This document shows, piece after piece, positions 32,561 to 43,350 of a stretch of 64,000 nt of DNA; within the stretch, counting starts at the first letter, position 1, and every line of letters begins with the position of its first letter. The translations under genes and the position numbers were made by a program. This DNA is from Hemileia vastatrix (Eukaryota > Basidiomycota > Pucciniomycetes > Pucciniales > Zaghouaniaceae): positions 4,360,501 to 4,424,500 of the forward strand of contig JASXTE010000011.1 of the NCBI GenBank assembly GCA_030280995.1. The letters run 5' to 3'. A model generated the notes under the pieces. The model worked only from the letters and a program-made list of their open reading frames with translations. It had not been told where the DNA came from and did not search any database.

Positions 32561-34060
32561 ATGATGAATAATTCAAACCAAAAAGTGGACCATCCCAGTA
32601 GTCAGAAAAATTGGCCTAAAATAGACCAATATCCTACCTTTGATGGTGATTCTTCCTCTGATTGGCAACACTTTATCCAAAGAATTGATAATTTAAAGAG
32701 ATCTTATAAACTACCTGATGAGGAAATTTTTTCTAAGCTAATTTCTTTAATTTCCAATGTAGCCTTGATGTGGTATGAATCTGTTCTTTTAGATAACAAT
32801 CATTATACATGGAATGATTGGAAATCCTTGATTGAGAATCAGTTTGGTGGTTCAAAATTCAGGTTAGCTCAACAGAGACTGTATGAGAATACTAGATATA
32901 TATCCTCCTCTGTTGAAAAGCCCATTGTTTTTCTGATGAAAATAACAAAAATCCTTAGAGCAATTGATCCAAAGATGGATTATGATATTTGGAGAGATAA
33001 AATCTTGTATAAATTACCAAATTCTCTTAGGGATTTGATTGTTGCTAGAACTGAGCATGTAAGGGAAAATTCTTCTTTCATTAATATCTGTAATGAAGTA
33101 CTACTCAACCATAGATATGAACCAAAGAATTACCTTGGTAAATCTTATAATGATCAGAATAAACCTTCTACAAAGCTCCCAGAAAAATCTGGTAAACCCT
33201 CTGCCCCAGTTGCACCTAAAAAATATGCAACAAATACTTGTTATAAATGTAACAAACTGTGGCAGAAGGGTCATGTTTGTGACAAGAAAATTCATCTTGT
33301 TGAACAAAATGAAGACACTGATGAAGTTGAACTTGATGTCAATAATTCTTCCAGTGAATGTGAAAGTAATATCTCCTATGAAAATGATTCTGTTAAAGAT
33401 GCTTTAATGTTGGAACAAGATATCCATTATTTAAATAATATATCTGAAGAATGTGTATTGGATTTATCTTCAGTAGAAAATGCTGAGATAATTAAAGATA
33501 TCACTAACAATTCTATACCTATATCCCCTTTAAAGGCACCTGTTATCATTAATGGTAAAAATGTTGATGTAGTTCTTGATTCTGGTGCTGGAGGAAGTGT
33601 AGTGTCTGAAAAAGCTTTGGCTTCAGTGGATAAGGAATATTTGAGTAAATTATTACTTATAACTTCTGAAAAATGGAGAGGGTATGGTTCTACCTTATTT
33701 CCTATTGGCAAATACAAAACCTCTGTATTCTTCAAATATAATGGTGGTTTTGTCAGAGCTATTTGTGAGTTTGTTGTCATGAAAAATGATAATTTAAGCA
33801 ATTGGTTTATTATGGGAAATGATATTTTAACCATGTTTGGTGTGAAACTGGACCCAGCAAATAATTGCTTTACCTTAGGAATGAATGGGAAAAGGAAATT
33901 CAAATTTTCCTCTCCTAGAACTTCTGGGCATTTGTTGAAATCTTGTAACTCACTGATCCAGTGTAAAGGTAAGAGGATTATATTATTGCCTCTATTACCT
34001 CTTTCCCTATGGCTTTTGCTCATGTTTCTCATGTCTTGGGAATTGTTCAGGAAGAGATGA
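32561..34060 (+). CDS. gag-protease of Ty3-A
   Basis: 500 codons without a stop. The N-terminal gag core includes WPKIDQYPTFDGDSSSDWQ, LMWYESVL and FRLAQQRLYE, as in the retrotrans_gag family. The zinc-binding box CYKCNKLWQKGHVC is near residue 226, and an acidic linker follows. The retropepsin domain has VDVVLDSGAGGSVVSEKA (active Asp near residue 345) and a second conserved part, WFIMGNDILTMFGVKLD. Gag packages the RNA and the protease cuts the polyprotein. The RT lies in another frame, so expression of pol needs a shift or an indel has occurred near 33970-34060. The start at 32561 is the first Met of the open frame and may not be the true start if gag begins further upstream. Confidence 0.85.
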   Translation: MMNNSNQKVDHPSSQKNWPKIDQYPTFDGDSSSDWQHFIQRIDNLKRSYKLPDEEIFSKLISLISNVALMWYESVLLDNNHYTWNDWKSLIENQFGGSKFRLAQQRLYENTRYISSSVEKPIVFLMKITKILRAIDPKMDYDIWRDKILYKLPNSLRDLIVARTEHVRENSSFINICNEVLLNHRYEPKNYLGKSYNDQNKPSTKLPEKSGKPSAPVAPKKYATNTCYKCNKLWQKGHVCDKKIHLVEQNEDTDEVELDVNNSSSECESNISYENDSVKDALMLEQDIHYLNNISEECVLDLSSVENAEIIKDITNNSIPISPLKAPVIINGKNVDVVLDSGAGGSVVSEKALASVDKEYLSKLLLITSEKWRGYGSTLFPIGKYKTSVFFKYNGGFVRAICEFVVMKNDNLSNWFIMGNDILTMFGVKLDPANNCFTLGMNGKRKFKFSSPRTSGHLLKSCNSLIQCKGKRIILLPLLPLSLWLLLMFLMSWELFRKR

Positions 34061-37006
34061 AAATTACCTTATCCTGTAACTTGAGTGATATTCCTCCTAG
34101 TCTTAAGAAAAAACCATATCCTGCTTCTCCAACAAAAAGAAAGGATATTGAAGATAATATTGAAACATTATTAAAAATGAATATCTTTGAGAAAGTGGAT
34201 GTCACCCCCAAATATTGTGTCTAGTCCCCAGTCTTGATTTCTTATGAAAAAGATAAAGCTAGATTATGTGGAGATTACAGAGCTTTAAACACTTATACTG
34301 TTGATGATATTTATCCTTTACACAGAATTAATTCAATACATGCTACCTTGCAAGGTGCAAAATTTATTAGTTGTCTGGATGGTAATAAAGGATATCATAA
34401 AGTTCCAGTTGAGAACAATTCTCAAAACTTTTTTCTTATTGCTACTCATATAAGAATATATAAGTATGTTAGGATGCCATTTGGCCCTAAGAATGCTCCT
34501 TCAGTTTTCCAGAAAGTCATGGATAACACTTTCCATCAAGAAATTAATGAAGGTTGGCTCATGGTTTATATTGATGATATTATTGTTTTTTCTAAAACTT
34601 TTGATGAACATATGATTCACTTGAATAGATTTTTCTAAAAAATGGATGAAATCAATATGACCTTATCTTTAAAAAAGTGTAAATTCGGTTTTATATCTTT
34701 GAAAGTCCTTCTCCATGTTGTGTCAGGCTTACAAATTTGTGTAGACCATAACAAAGTTGCTGCCATTCAAAATGTGAATGCACCAACTTCTGTAAGAGAA
34801 ATTCAAAGTTTTTTGGGGATGTGTGGCTATTATAGACAATATATTAAAAATTATCAGGTCATAGCCTTGCCTCTTACAAAACTGACCAGAAAAGATGTTG
34901 CTTTTCTCTGGAATAATGACTGTCAAAAAGCTTTTGATACATTAAAAAGTTGCTTAATGACAGCCCCTATATTGGCTCTTCCAGATTTTAACAAGCCATT
35001 TGTCCTATATACAGATGCTAGCTTTATTGGTCTGGGTGCTGCCCTTCACCAGAAGCAAATTATTAATGATAAATCCTCAGAAGTTGTAATTTGTTATATT
35101 TCAAGAACCTTAAGAAATAGTGAATTGAAATATGGTGCCTCTCAATTGGAGTGCTTAGCAGTTGTTTGGGCTCTTGAGAAGCTTCATTACTATTTGGATG
35201 ACCAAAAATTTGAATTGGTAACTGACTGTAGTGCTGTGAAGTCCCTCTTAAACCTGAAGACACCTAACAGACATATGTTCAAGTGGAAACTTGCTGTTCA
35301 AAAATACAGAGGACGGATGACAATTATCCATAGGGCTGGAAATGTTCACTCCAATGTTGATATGCTCTCCAGATTGCCTCTGCCAAATAATGACTCAAAT
35401 CCTGCTTATGTAGCTGAAGATGATACTGTTCATATCCATGGTATATTTATAGTTGATATGGAAGAGGAGTTATTACAATTAATACTGGATTCATATGATA
35501 AGGATTCTGATTTAAATAAATTAGTTACTATCTTAAATGATCCTAAGAATGCTTCAATTCAAGCATTAATAAAAACTCTTCCTGCAAAGTATCAAAATGC
35601 TTTGAATAAAGGAAAGTTTTCTATTGAAGATGGTTATATATATTATAGAAGAAAGATTACTAATGTAATTGTAATTCATCCTTCTATGAAAGAAACTATC
35701 CTCAAACTTTGTCATGATGACATATTAGCTGGTCATTTTGATCTTGAAAAAACATTGATTAGAATCAAAAACACTGCATGGTGGGCTAATATGTCTGAAG
35801 ACACAAAATTATATGTTGAATCTTGTGATTCCTGCCAAAAATCTAAAAGGTTAACAGGTAAGAGAGCAGGGTTATTACAACATATTGAAGAACCTAATGC
35901 TCCCTGGAAAATCATTAATATGGATTTTGTCACTGGTCTTCCTGTTGCAGGTAAAGACAGCTTTAACTCTTGTTGGGTAATAGTAGATAGATTCACAAAA
36001 ATTTGCAAATTTATTCCAACCCACAAAGATGTATCCACCAAAGAATTAGCTTTCTTATGGTGGTCTTACATGTTTAATATTATTGGTTTTCCAAAATCCA
36101 TTATCTCTGATAGGGATCCAAAATCCACTTCTGAGTTTTGACCTCTTTGATGGATATTTGTGGCTGTGAGCTAAAATTTTCTACAGCTCACCATCCTCAG
36201 ACTGATGGTCTAGCTGAGAGAATGATTCAAACTCTGGAAGATATTATTAGAAGGTATTGTGCCTTTGGTTTAGAATATAAAGACAATGACAGATTTACTC
36301 ATGATTGGGTCACTCTATTGCCTGGTCTTGAATTTGCATATAATAGCACTGTTCATTCTGTCACTGAGAAAAAGCCTTTTGAGCTTTGGTTAGGTTATGT
36401 CCCACATACTCCTGCTCAGATTCTCAATAATAAATTACCTAAGTTGTAACTACACCCTGGTGTAAAATCTTTCATGCAAATGCAACAGCTATGCAGAAAA
36501 CATGCTCAGAGCTGTATTGATGAAGCATTTGAGTATGAAAAGAAAATATGGGATAAATCCCATAAAGAATACACATTTAACAAGGGTGATGAAGTGTTGA
36601 TCTCTACTGTCCATTTCAATTTACAAGGTAACAACAAATTAAAAGATCCTTTTGTAGGACCATTTGTTGTTAAAAGAATGGTTGGTGATAATGCAGTAGA
36701 AGTTGTATTGTATTCTCCATATGATAGGAAACATCCTGTTTTCCCATTTCTTTGCTTAAGCCTTATACTTCCAACAGTGACTTATTTCCCAAAAGAAGGG
36801 GAAGACCTAAGAAAAACCCTCAGGAAGTCACAGAAACAGCAGAAATTGATAAAATTCTCAATGATAGAATTATCACTTCTGAAAGAGGTACTGAATATTT
36901 ATTGAGATATAAGAACAAATCATCTGAACATGATGCATGGATACCTGGCAAGGAGATTTCAAATCTGCCTACTCTGTTGAAAAAGTACAAAAAGAAAAAA
37001 TCTTAG
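33970..37006 (+). pseudogene. pol of Ty3-A: RT, RNase H, integrase, chromodomain (five lesions)
   Basis: RT begins near 34060. It contains RLCGDYRALNTYTVDDIYPL and the intact active site YIDD (34567-34578). RNase H shows FVLYTDASFIGLGAALH and ASQLECLAVVWALE. The integrase has the H..H/C..C finger (HDDILAGHFD, CDSCQKSKR), the catalytic Asp in NMDFVTGLP, the Asp in ISDRDPKSTSEF and the Glu in QTDGLAERMIQTLE. The C terminus is a chromodomain (EIDKILNDRIITSERGTEYL, about 36820-37000), which in chromoviruses targets insertion to marked chromatin. Lesions: TAG at 34222 (Trp expected), TAA at 34636, a 1-base gap near 36139, TAA at 36447 (Gln expected) and a 1-base gap in a T run near 36740. All domains are otherwise whole. 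Confidence 0.93.
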
Positions 37007-37039
37007 AATTTTTTTTATTGTTTTTTTAAAGTGAGGGAG

Positions 37040-38156
37040 TGTCAGCCAGGCTATTCCAGGAGTCCAGTAAATTATATGTTAACTTATAAGACCTGAAAGA
37101 GGGCGTAAGAATTGTATTTAATGTATATAAATTAATATTTTTTTGCATAATAAAATTATATAAGTATCTTATTACATATAAGTGTTATATTAATTTTATT
37201 GTTTATATAAATTTTTATACATTTAAATTAAACATGATATATTTTATATTCTGCAAATAATGGCACATTTTTATGTATTTAATAATTATAAATTTATATT
37301 TAATTAATTAAAAACATATATTATAATTATAAGTGTAAAATTGACTTATAATATAATTAAATTAATTATTTAAATTTATATATTAAATTACACCTTTCAT
37401 ATAATATTAAAAAATAATTAATGACGCTTCTTTTGACCCTTAATTGTGTCAGGAAAAAAAATTAATTAATTTATACTAAATTGAGATTAATTACATATTT
37501 TGTTGCGTAAAAATATTCTTTGTTTCACTTAAAAATCCTTAAATCAGATTGTACAATCTGTTTTGAATTATTTTTCTCATAGTCCCTATGTCACAGGCTT
37601 GTTTAGTTATTCACTATTTTTACTTACTGATTTGGGAATTAATGGTGGGAAAATTGGGGTTTTTAATTATTTGTTTCATATTTTTCTCTACATTGTTATG
37701 TTTCACTTACTCTTTGATATACTTGTTTTATCCTATTATAATTCTTGTATTTACAAATATAGTGGCGCTTCAGAGGACCCGTTGCCTATAAAAGGGCCTT
37801 GGATAATCCCCTGTAGCCTCATCACCTACTATACACTCAACAAATTTAATATATTTTTACATTACGTTTATATTTTTTTTATTAGTAATAAAATTCTAAT
37901 TAAAATTCCATATAACAATTTAAAGGTTTCTGTAAGTCTGATAGTAATTAAAAGTGTTTGCCGCGCAGAACCCTTACCTTAAATAATATTATTATTAATA
38001 AAGCCTAAATTTTTGTCATCTCTCAAGTTACTCGCCTTTGTTTTTCTTTTAAATAAATTAAAAAATCTATTGCACTTTATTTCTTTTATTTTTTTTTCCC
38101 TTGTCCTCCTCCTTTTCTCCTCTTTTCCTTACCTTCTTCTAGACGACTGACCAACA
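37040..38156 (+). repeat. 3' LTR of Ty3-A
   Basis: 1117 bp. It lacks 12 bp present in the 5' LTR (around 29731). It carries TATAAAAGGG at 37787-37796 and ends ACCAACA, directly followed by the GTAGA target copy. Confidence 0.95.
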
Positions 38157-38161
38157 GTAGA

Positions 38162-38460
38162 GGTGGCTAAAGGGGAGTGGAAGGGGGGAAGGGGGGTTTT
38201 GAGACGGTTAAAGAGAGGAGAAGGGGGGAGAGTTGAGGCACCTAAAGAGAGGGGAAGGGGGGGATGAGGTGCCTAAAGAGAGGGGAAGGGGGGGTCATGA
38301 GGTACCTAAATAGGGGGGAAAGGGGGGATTTGGGACAGGCAAGGAGGGTGAAATAAGGGGGACTTGAGGAAGGTAAAGAGAGGGGAGAAGGAGTGACTTG
38401 AGGAAGGTAAAGAGAGAGGAAAAGGGGTGAAATGAGGCAGCTAAAGAGGGTGAAGGAGAG
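38162..38460. repeat. G-rich array, right arm of the large palindrome
   Basis: Tandem units of about 30-40 bases of the form CCTAAAGAGAGGGGAAGG plus GGGGATGAGGTG, at least seven copies. It is the reverse complement of the C-rich array at 28726-28990, so both arms belonged to one foldback structure split by Ty3-A. Confidence 0.8.
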
Positions 38461-38720
38461 AAAAAAAAGAAAAAAAAAGAGAAAAAGGAGAAAAAAGAGA
38501 AAAAAAATTAGTCTAACCTTGAAAATAAAAAAAAGGACTTACAAAAAAAAACAAAAAAAAAACAAAAAAAACAAAACAAAAAAAAAAAAAATAAAAAAAA
38601 ACAAAAAAAAAACAAAAACAAAACAAAAAAAAAACAAAAAAAAAAAAATTAAGCAAAATAAAAAAATTCATGATTAGCAAATAAAAAAGAAAAAAAAAAA
38701 GAAAAAAAAAGACTTACCTG
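38461..38720. repeat. Poly-purine/poly-A low-complexity tract
   Basis: Runs of AAAAAG, AAAAC and AAAAT with no other base pattern. The opposite arm at 28280-28725 is also A-rich rather than T-rich, so this part is not inverted. No gene. Confidence 0.6.
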
Positions 38721-39003
38721 GTGAGATGATTTGAGAAAATAAAAGTAACAAAAACATTTGAGTGATGTTTGAGGAGAGGATAAAAGGATTTGAGTGATGA
38801 ATGAAAAAAAAAATCACTGAAAAAATAGGTGATTTCAGAAAATATGTGATTTCATGTTGAGCTGGTGAAAGAAAACCAATGAGCCATCCAAAAAAAAGAT
38901 ATTCACCGTTAATTCCAAAAAAAAATGAATATGAAACAAACCAAAATACCAAACCAAGGGAATGAAGTACACAAAGAGGACATTTGGAGAGTTAAAAAAT
39001 AAT

Positions 39004-40317
39004 TTAAAAGGGTGGTGAAGAGAAATGTTGGAGAGTAATAGGCATAATGATAGAGCATATGCCGGTTGAATGAATGTTTTGTGATTCAAGGGAGGGGAGT
39101 GCCAGTGCTGGTTCAGGATCCTCTTCTTCATAAAGATCATTCCACTCATCCTTTAAATCAGCTAGGATATTATGGAGTATAATGCAAGTCATGATCCAAT
39201 GATTTTCAGTTTTGATCTCCACTTTTTTTTGAAATTGGATTCTGAGCTCCCGAAGACTAGAAAATTGTCCATTTACAATACCTATAGCATGTTCAATTCA
39301 TACTCTTGATTGGGCAAGGTGATAATTAAATTTATTTTTGTGGTAATTTTCTAAGGTTGCACCACAGAAAGCAGGTATAATGTACTTCCCACTTGCATAT
39401 GCTGAGTCTTCAAGGAGGTACTGAGATTTGTCAAAGTATGAGTCAGGGGTTTGAGAAATCCTCATTCTTTGGAAGAGGGAAGAGTCATGACATGAGCCAG
39501 GGCAGCCACTATGAAAAGCAATAAATTTTTTATTGACTTCCCATACAAGTTGAACGGCAATAGGGTATCTAGAAAGAAGAAAAAAAGTTAGTTTATGAAG
39601 GATGAGAAATTGGAGAAGATTTTAAAGAAACCTTTTTTTGCAATTAAAATAATGGTTGCTATCATGAGCAGGCTTTTGACTCAAAGGTATAGTTGTTCCA
39701 TCAAAAAATCCTACACAGCCAGGTAAACCTTCAGCTTGCATTACTTGAGAGGATTCAAGTTGCTGTTCTGGAGTTGGCCAAGAAAGTTTTTGAGACTTGA
39801 GGGAAAGGATAGCAATCATACAGCGCTTGGTGTATAATATTCCAGTACCATATCCTATGTTAAAGAGATTATCCAAACGTCTTACAGCAGAACTGTTTCC
39901 ATTTGAGCCAAAGCAACATGGTGCAACAGCAAGTTGGATGGCAGGATTACACTTTTTGTTATGGGAATTGTTATGAAAGATAGGATGATTGGAGATGAGT
40001 TGATAAAGTTTGAAGAAAGAATTGGGAGAAGGTCTAAAAAGTTGGGTGAAGTTTAAATGAGGAATGTTGAGAATGGAGGCCAGATCATATTGGGGATCAT
40101 GATAAAGATTTGGCCCCCTGGTGATGATGTAACACTTTTTGGAAAGAAAACACATATAAGCTAAAGCATCTTCCAAATCAGAGTCAGATTTATAGTAAAG
40201 AACTAAAAGAAAAATAATAGCATTCATTGTTGAGTGATGTAGCTTCCTAGTAGAGAGGTGTTTCATTGTTGCCAGTGTAAGGGTTATGTGATGAGGGAAG
40301 TGGGAATTCACCACCAA
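39004..40317 (-). pseudogene. PIF/Harbinger DDE transposase of family H copy 3 (one nonsense codon seen)
   Basis: Exon 1 (40317-39632) includes STRKLHHSTMNAIIFLL, IQLAVAPCCFGSNGN, the helix-turn-helix-like RRLDNLFNIGYGTGILY and the first catalytic Asp in GFFDGTTIPL. A 63-nt intron (39631-39569, GTTTCT...TCTAG) joins exon 2 in frame to give NCKKRYPIAVQLVWE. Exon 2 has GCPGSCHDSSLFQRM, the second Asp in LLEDSAYASGKYI and the Glu in IEHAIGIVNGQF, matching the DDE_Tnp_4 (PIF/Harbinger) family. The only lesion I found is TGA at 39298-39300, where Arg (CGA) is likely, just before that Glu. The end at 39004 is the first stop in frame. About 420 residues after splicing. The protein would cut and paste the element by its GGGGGTATCAA ends. 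Confidence 0.85.
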
Positions 40318-40532
40318 AAATGCAGTTGGGCTGTGTAGATAGAAAAAAAACTTAAGTGTTTTCCACCAAAATTAAGTAGCATATAGTGAGGAAAGACTTA
40401 AGGATGGCATCAGCAATTATGAGTCATGTGACTTTCTTGCAAATCCATCATGGATGAGTTGAGTTTGGGATCAGGAATTAGGAATGGAAATTGGGGTATA
40501 AGAGGCTGGATAATGCATTATCGAGGATTCCT

Positions 40533-40560
40533 TATCCACTAGCCCTGGGGCTAGTGGATA
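40533..40560. other. Perfect 13-bp subterminal hairpin, family H copy 3
   Basis: TATCCACTAGCCC and its reverse complement are separated by TG, 84 bases from the element end. The identical structure is in copy 2 (43323-43350), and a decayed form is in copy 4 (about 14659-14688). Probably a binding site for transposase or the Myb-like protein. Confidence 0.7.
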
Positions 40561-40649
40561 ATAATATTCTGCAATTAATAATGTCTGATCCCGAAAAAAA
40601 AATTCCTGATCCTTAATTGCAGATCCCTGAACATTGATACCCCCTAATA

Positions 40650-41808
40650 ACTTCCCCAATGAACCCCTTGATTTATCAGCTCTATAAACCTTTAATGATA
40701 CCTCAATCCAACTAATAGACATTTACATTATCATAAAGAGTGACCATTAACATAATTAGAATGATAACACCCACAAAAATCTTGTAGTAATAGGGATAAA
40801 CCATCAAAAATAAAGATTAAGCAGAAAAGAGAGTATATGCCTGTAATACATTAAAATGAAAGACTAAAAAGCAAAATTAAGACCAATTATTACTCAATAT
40901 TAAGCGGGATTAACAGTATAAATTATGGGGATATTCATGACATTAAACAACATGAAATCCCCATTCAAAAAAAACCAAAATTGACTGAGAAACCACTCAA
41001 AATCCTAAAAAAGGGTGTGAGATGTGGGGTAACTACATGAAGTCCTTAGCAGGAACTTTCACGGGTAAATACTTGAGTAATTTAGGCAAATGTAAGTGTG
41101 GTAGTGAATTAAAGTGCCAATCTTGAGTTTATTAATGAAATTAGTGCATATAATAAGGGTCAATGCACCTATAATTAAATTTAGACACTAAATAAGTGCC
41201 TGTCATCTATTTTAGTGTGTTTCCCTACAGTGGGTATAGAATGTAGGGTAATTATAGTGTGAAAAAGTTAATTTTTCTAAAAATGAAGCTATTCACACAG
41301 GAAAAATTCAGGCAGTAGGTGGCCAGTACACAGAAGCCATTTCTGGCATAAAAACACCAAAATTGAAAAGTGATATTTTTATTCATTTGAATGGCCAAAT
41401 AAATATTTCTAATTAAGAAAAATTGATCTGTCAAAGCGCATTTTTAATATTATTAAATTTATAGTGCATACATTCAACTTTTAAGTGATTTAAATCACAT
41501 TTATTGATTTTTACATATAATAATGAAAACAACAGCCTTAAGTCTACTTAAAAATTATGTAGGCTTATATTTAAGGTTCTTAAGATTACCCTAACATATT
41601 CTAACTTAATATTAAGTACATAAGACTTATAAAATGTGGATATATGCATGTATATAAGGTGTTGTAATGGCATATATTGTATTTTATCATAATTTTTACT
41701 TTTGTATACAACTTCTGTACTTTAATTTAATGTTCCCATGTATAGTCCATGTGTTTAACATAACTTATAAGTACTTCTAACTCAGTCCTTGGGATATCGA
41801 GGCTGACA
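40650..41808 (-). other. Right part of the LTR-like insertion, no gene
   Basis: AT-rich DNA between copy 3 and the TGTCAGCCTCGATATC end at 41808. No coding region. It includes many TTAA and ATAAT motifs and pieces such as AGTGTGTTTCCCTACAGTGG. Confidence 0.5.
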
Positions 41809-42079
41809 GAACCAAATTCATATCTGTTTATGTGAAACAAAAGGTAGTCTTCAGGAGAATCTTAAATTTAAAGGAAAAAGAGATTCAAATAAACCTGACC
41901 CTAATTTTAAGTCTTATTTTCAAACTTTTACAAAAACTTGAAACATGCTAAAGGAGATGAGAACAAGGAGAGTTTAATAAATCTACTGTTATCTAGATAA
42001 GAGTCATTCATGTATTTAAGTATGAAATTTTCATAGAAGGAAAGAGATATCATTTGGGCATGAAAAAAAGGACCTGAAA

Positions 42080-43065
42080 CTTACCTTGATTGAAAAGCAG
42101 GAAAAATAGAGTGAGAAAGATTGATGTTGGGATTTGGGAGAAATTGAATATTGAGTAAGTGAAATGCATAAAGAATTCTCAATGTATGTGTTTTAATGAC
42201 ATGGAGCCAAAAAAAAGTGAAATAAGGGAAAGGGGGATAATGACCATGCCAAGGAGGGATGTAGGGTAGGGTGATATAGCTAAAAAAGAAAGTAAAGAGG
42301 GAGAGAAAAAAAAGGTTAATTTTACCATAAAAAACAAAAATAACCATTTTCAAAAAAAATTTAGATACAAAAAAGAAAAAAAACATAAAAAAAATATAAA
42401 AAATATAATTAGCAGTTAAAAAATCAAAAAAATGAATAAAATGAATTAACTGGAGAGATGAGATGAGAAAATAAATAAAACCAAATTGTTTGAGGGATGT
42501 TTTAGGAGAGGAGGAAAGGATATGAGGGATGAATGAAAAAAAGAAACAGTGATAAATTAGGCAATTTCAGAAAATATGCATTTCATTTTGAGCTGGTGAA
42601 TGAAAACAAATGAGAAATCCAAAAAAGAGACATTCAATGTAAATTAAAAATAAATGAATATGCAAAAAACAAAAAAACCAAACCAAGTGAATAAAGCACA
42701 CAAGCTGAAAATCTGGAGAGTATGAAAAAAAACCAAAAGGGATGTCTTTCAAAATGTTGGAGGGTGATTGGAATAATGACAGAGACTATGCTGGTGGAAA
42801 AAATGTTTTATGATTCAAGGGAGGGGAGAGCTGGTGCAGTATTCGGATCCTCTTCTTCATGAAGATCATTGAAAAGACATAAGCTAAAGTGTCTTCCAAA
42901 CCCAATTCAGAATCAGTGTCAGCGGCTAAAGTTAAAGTGATAGCATTCATAGCTGATTGAAGTTGCTTCCTAGTAGAGAGATTCTTTATTATTGTTGGTA
43001 GAAGGTTCAGATTATAAGTGGAAAATGAGAATTTGCCCCTAAATGAGCATGTGGGGTGTGTAAAT
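42080..43065 (-). pseudogene. Transposase remnant of family H copy 2 (internal deletion)
   Basis: The region parallels 38700-40330 of copy 3. It keeps the 3' end (ATGATTCAAGGGAGGGGAG near 42810), then jumps at about 42870 from the segment encoding the C terminus to the one encoding SDSDLEDALAY (AAGACATAAGCTAAAG). About 1 kb with all three catalytic residues is missing. The ends and hairpin are kept, so this copy could move only with transposase supplied by another copy. Confidence 0.78.
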
Positions 43066-43322
43066 AGAGAAAAATGTTATGTGTTTGCCACCAAAATTAA
43101 GGAGCATAGAATTAAGAGACTCATAAGGATGAGAAAAAATGTTAATTGATCTCCACCAAAATTAATTAGCATAGAGTGAGAAAAGACTTAAGGATGGAAT
43201 CAGAAATTATAAGTCATGTGAATTTCTTAAAAAAGCATCATGGATGTGATGAGTTTGGGATCAGGCATTAGGAATGGAAATTGGGGTATAAGAGGCGGGA
43301 TAAAGAATTATTGTGGATTCCT

Positions 43323-43350
43323 TATCCACTAGCCCTGGGGCTAGTGGATA
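43323..43350. other. Perfect 13-bp subterminal hairpin, family H copy 2
   Basis: Sequence identical to 40533-40560 and at the same distance from the end. Its conservation between otherwise diverged copies suggests a function in transposition. Confidence 0.7.

Larger units (their letters stand above)
29112..38156 (+). mobile_element. Complete Ty3/chromovirus retrotransposon Ty3-A
   Basis: The LTRs at 29112-30239 and 37040-38156 start TGTCAGCCAGG and end GACTGACC(G/A)ACA. The 5-bp duplication GTAGA lies at 29107-29111 and 38157-38161. The purine tract aaagtgagggag precedes the 3' LTR. Gag, protease, RT, RNase H, integrase and a C-terminal chromodomain are in Ty3 order. The LTRs agree at about 97-98 % by eye, apart from a 12-bp gap, making this the youngest large insertion in the window. 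Three nonsense codons and two 1-base gaps in pol make it inactive. Confidence 0.95.
21852..40644 (+). mobile_element. Family H copy 3: Myb, Tet-like dioxygenase and transposase, interrupted by three insertions
   Basis: The left end GGGGGTATCAATGTTGACCG is at 21852. The right end, read inwards, is GGGGGTATCAATGTTCAGGG, ending at 40644. Both continue with GATC-GCAATTAA, giving inverted ends of about 30 bp. CAATA (21847-21851) and TAATA (40645-40649) flank it. With the solo elements at 21968-23060, 26906-28170 and 29112-38156 removed, the element is about 7.4 kb and carries a Myb-like gene (+), a convergent dioxygenase (-) and a PIF/Harbinger transposase (-). It lies inside the 20374-41808 insertion. 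Confidence 0.82.
20374..41808 (-). mobile_element. LTR-like insertion with nested elements inside
   Basis: The insertion splits the tandem repeat of copy 2. It starts TGTCATGCTGATATC on the left and, read inwards from the right on the minus strand, TGTCAGCCTCGATATC. GAATC (20369-20373) and GAACC (41809-41813) flank it, a 5-bp duplication with one C/T change. Without the nested elements it is about 1.5 kb (20374-20402, 21548-21851 and 40650-41808) and has no coding region. It fits a solo LTR (TG...CA), but the inverted ends match over about 14 bases, so a non-autonomous DNA transposon is possible too. Confidence 0.65.

Noticed and set aside
38432..38677. Open frame of 81 codons, almost all Lys
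   Set aside because: It is the translation of a poly-A/AAAAAG tract with no other sequence content.
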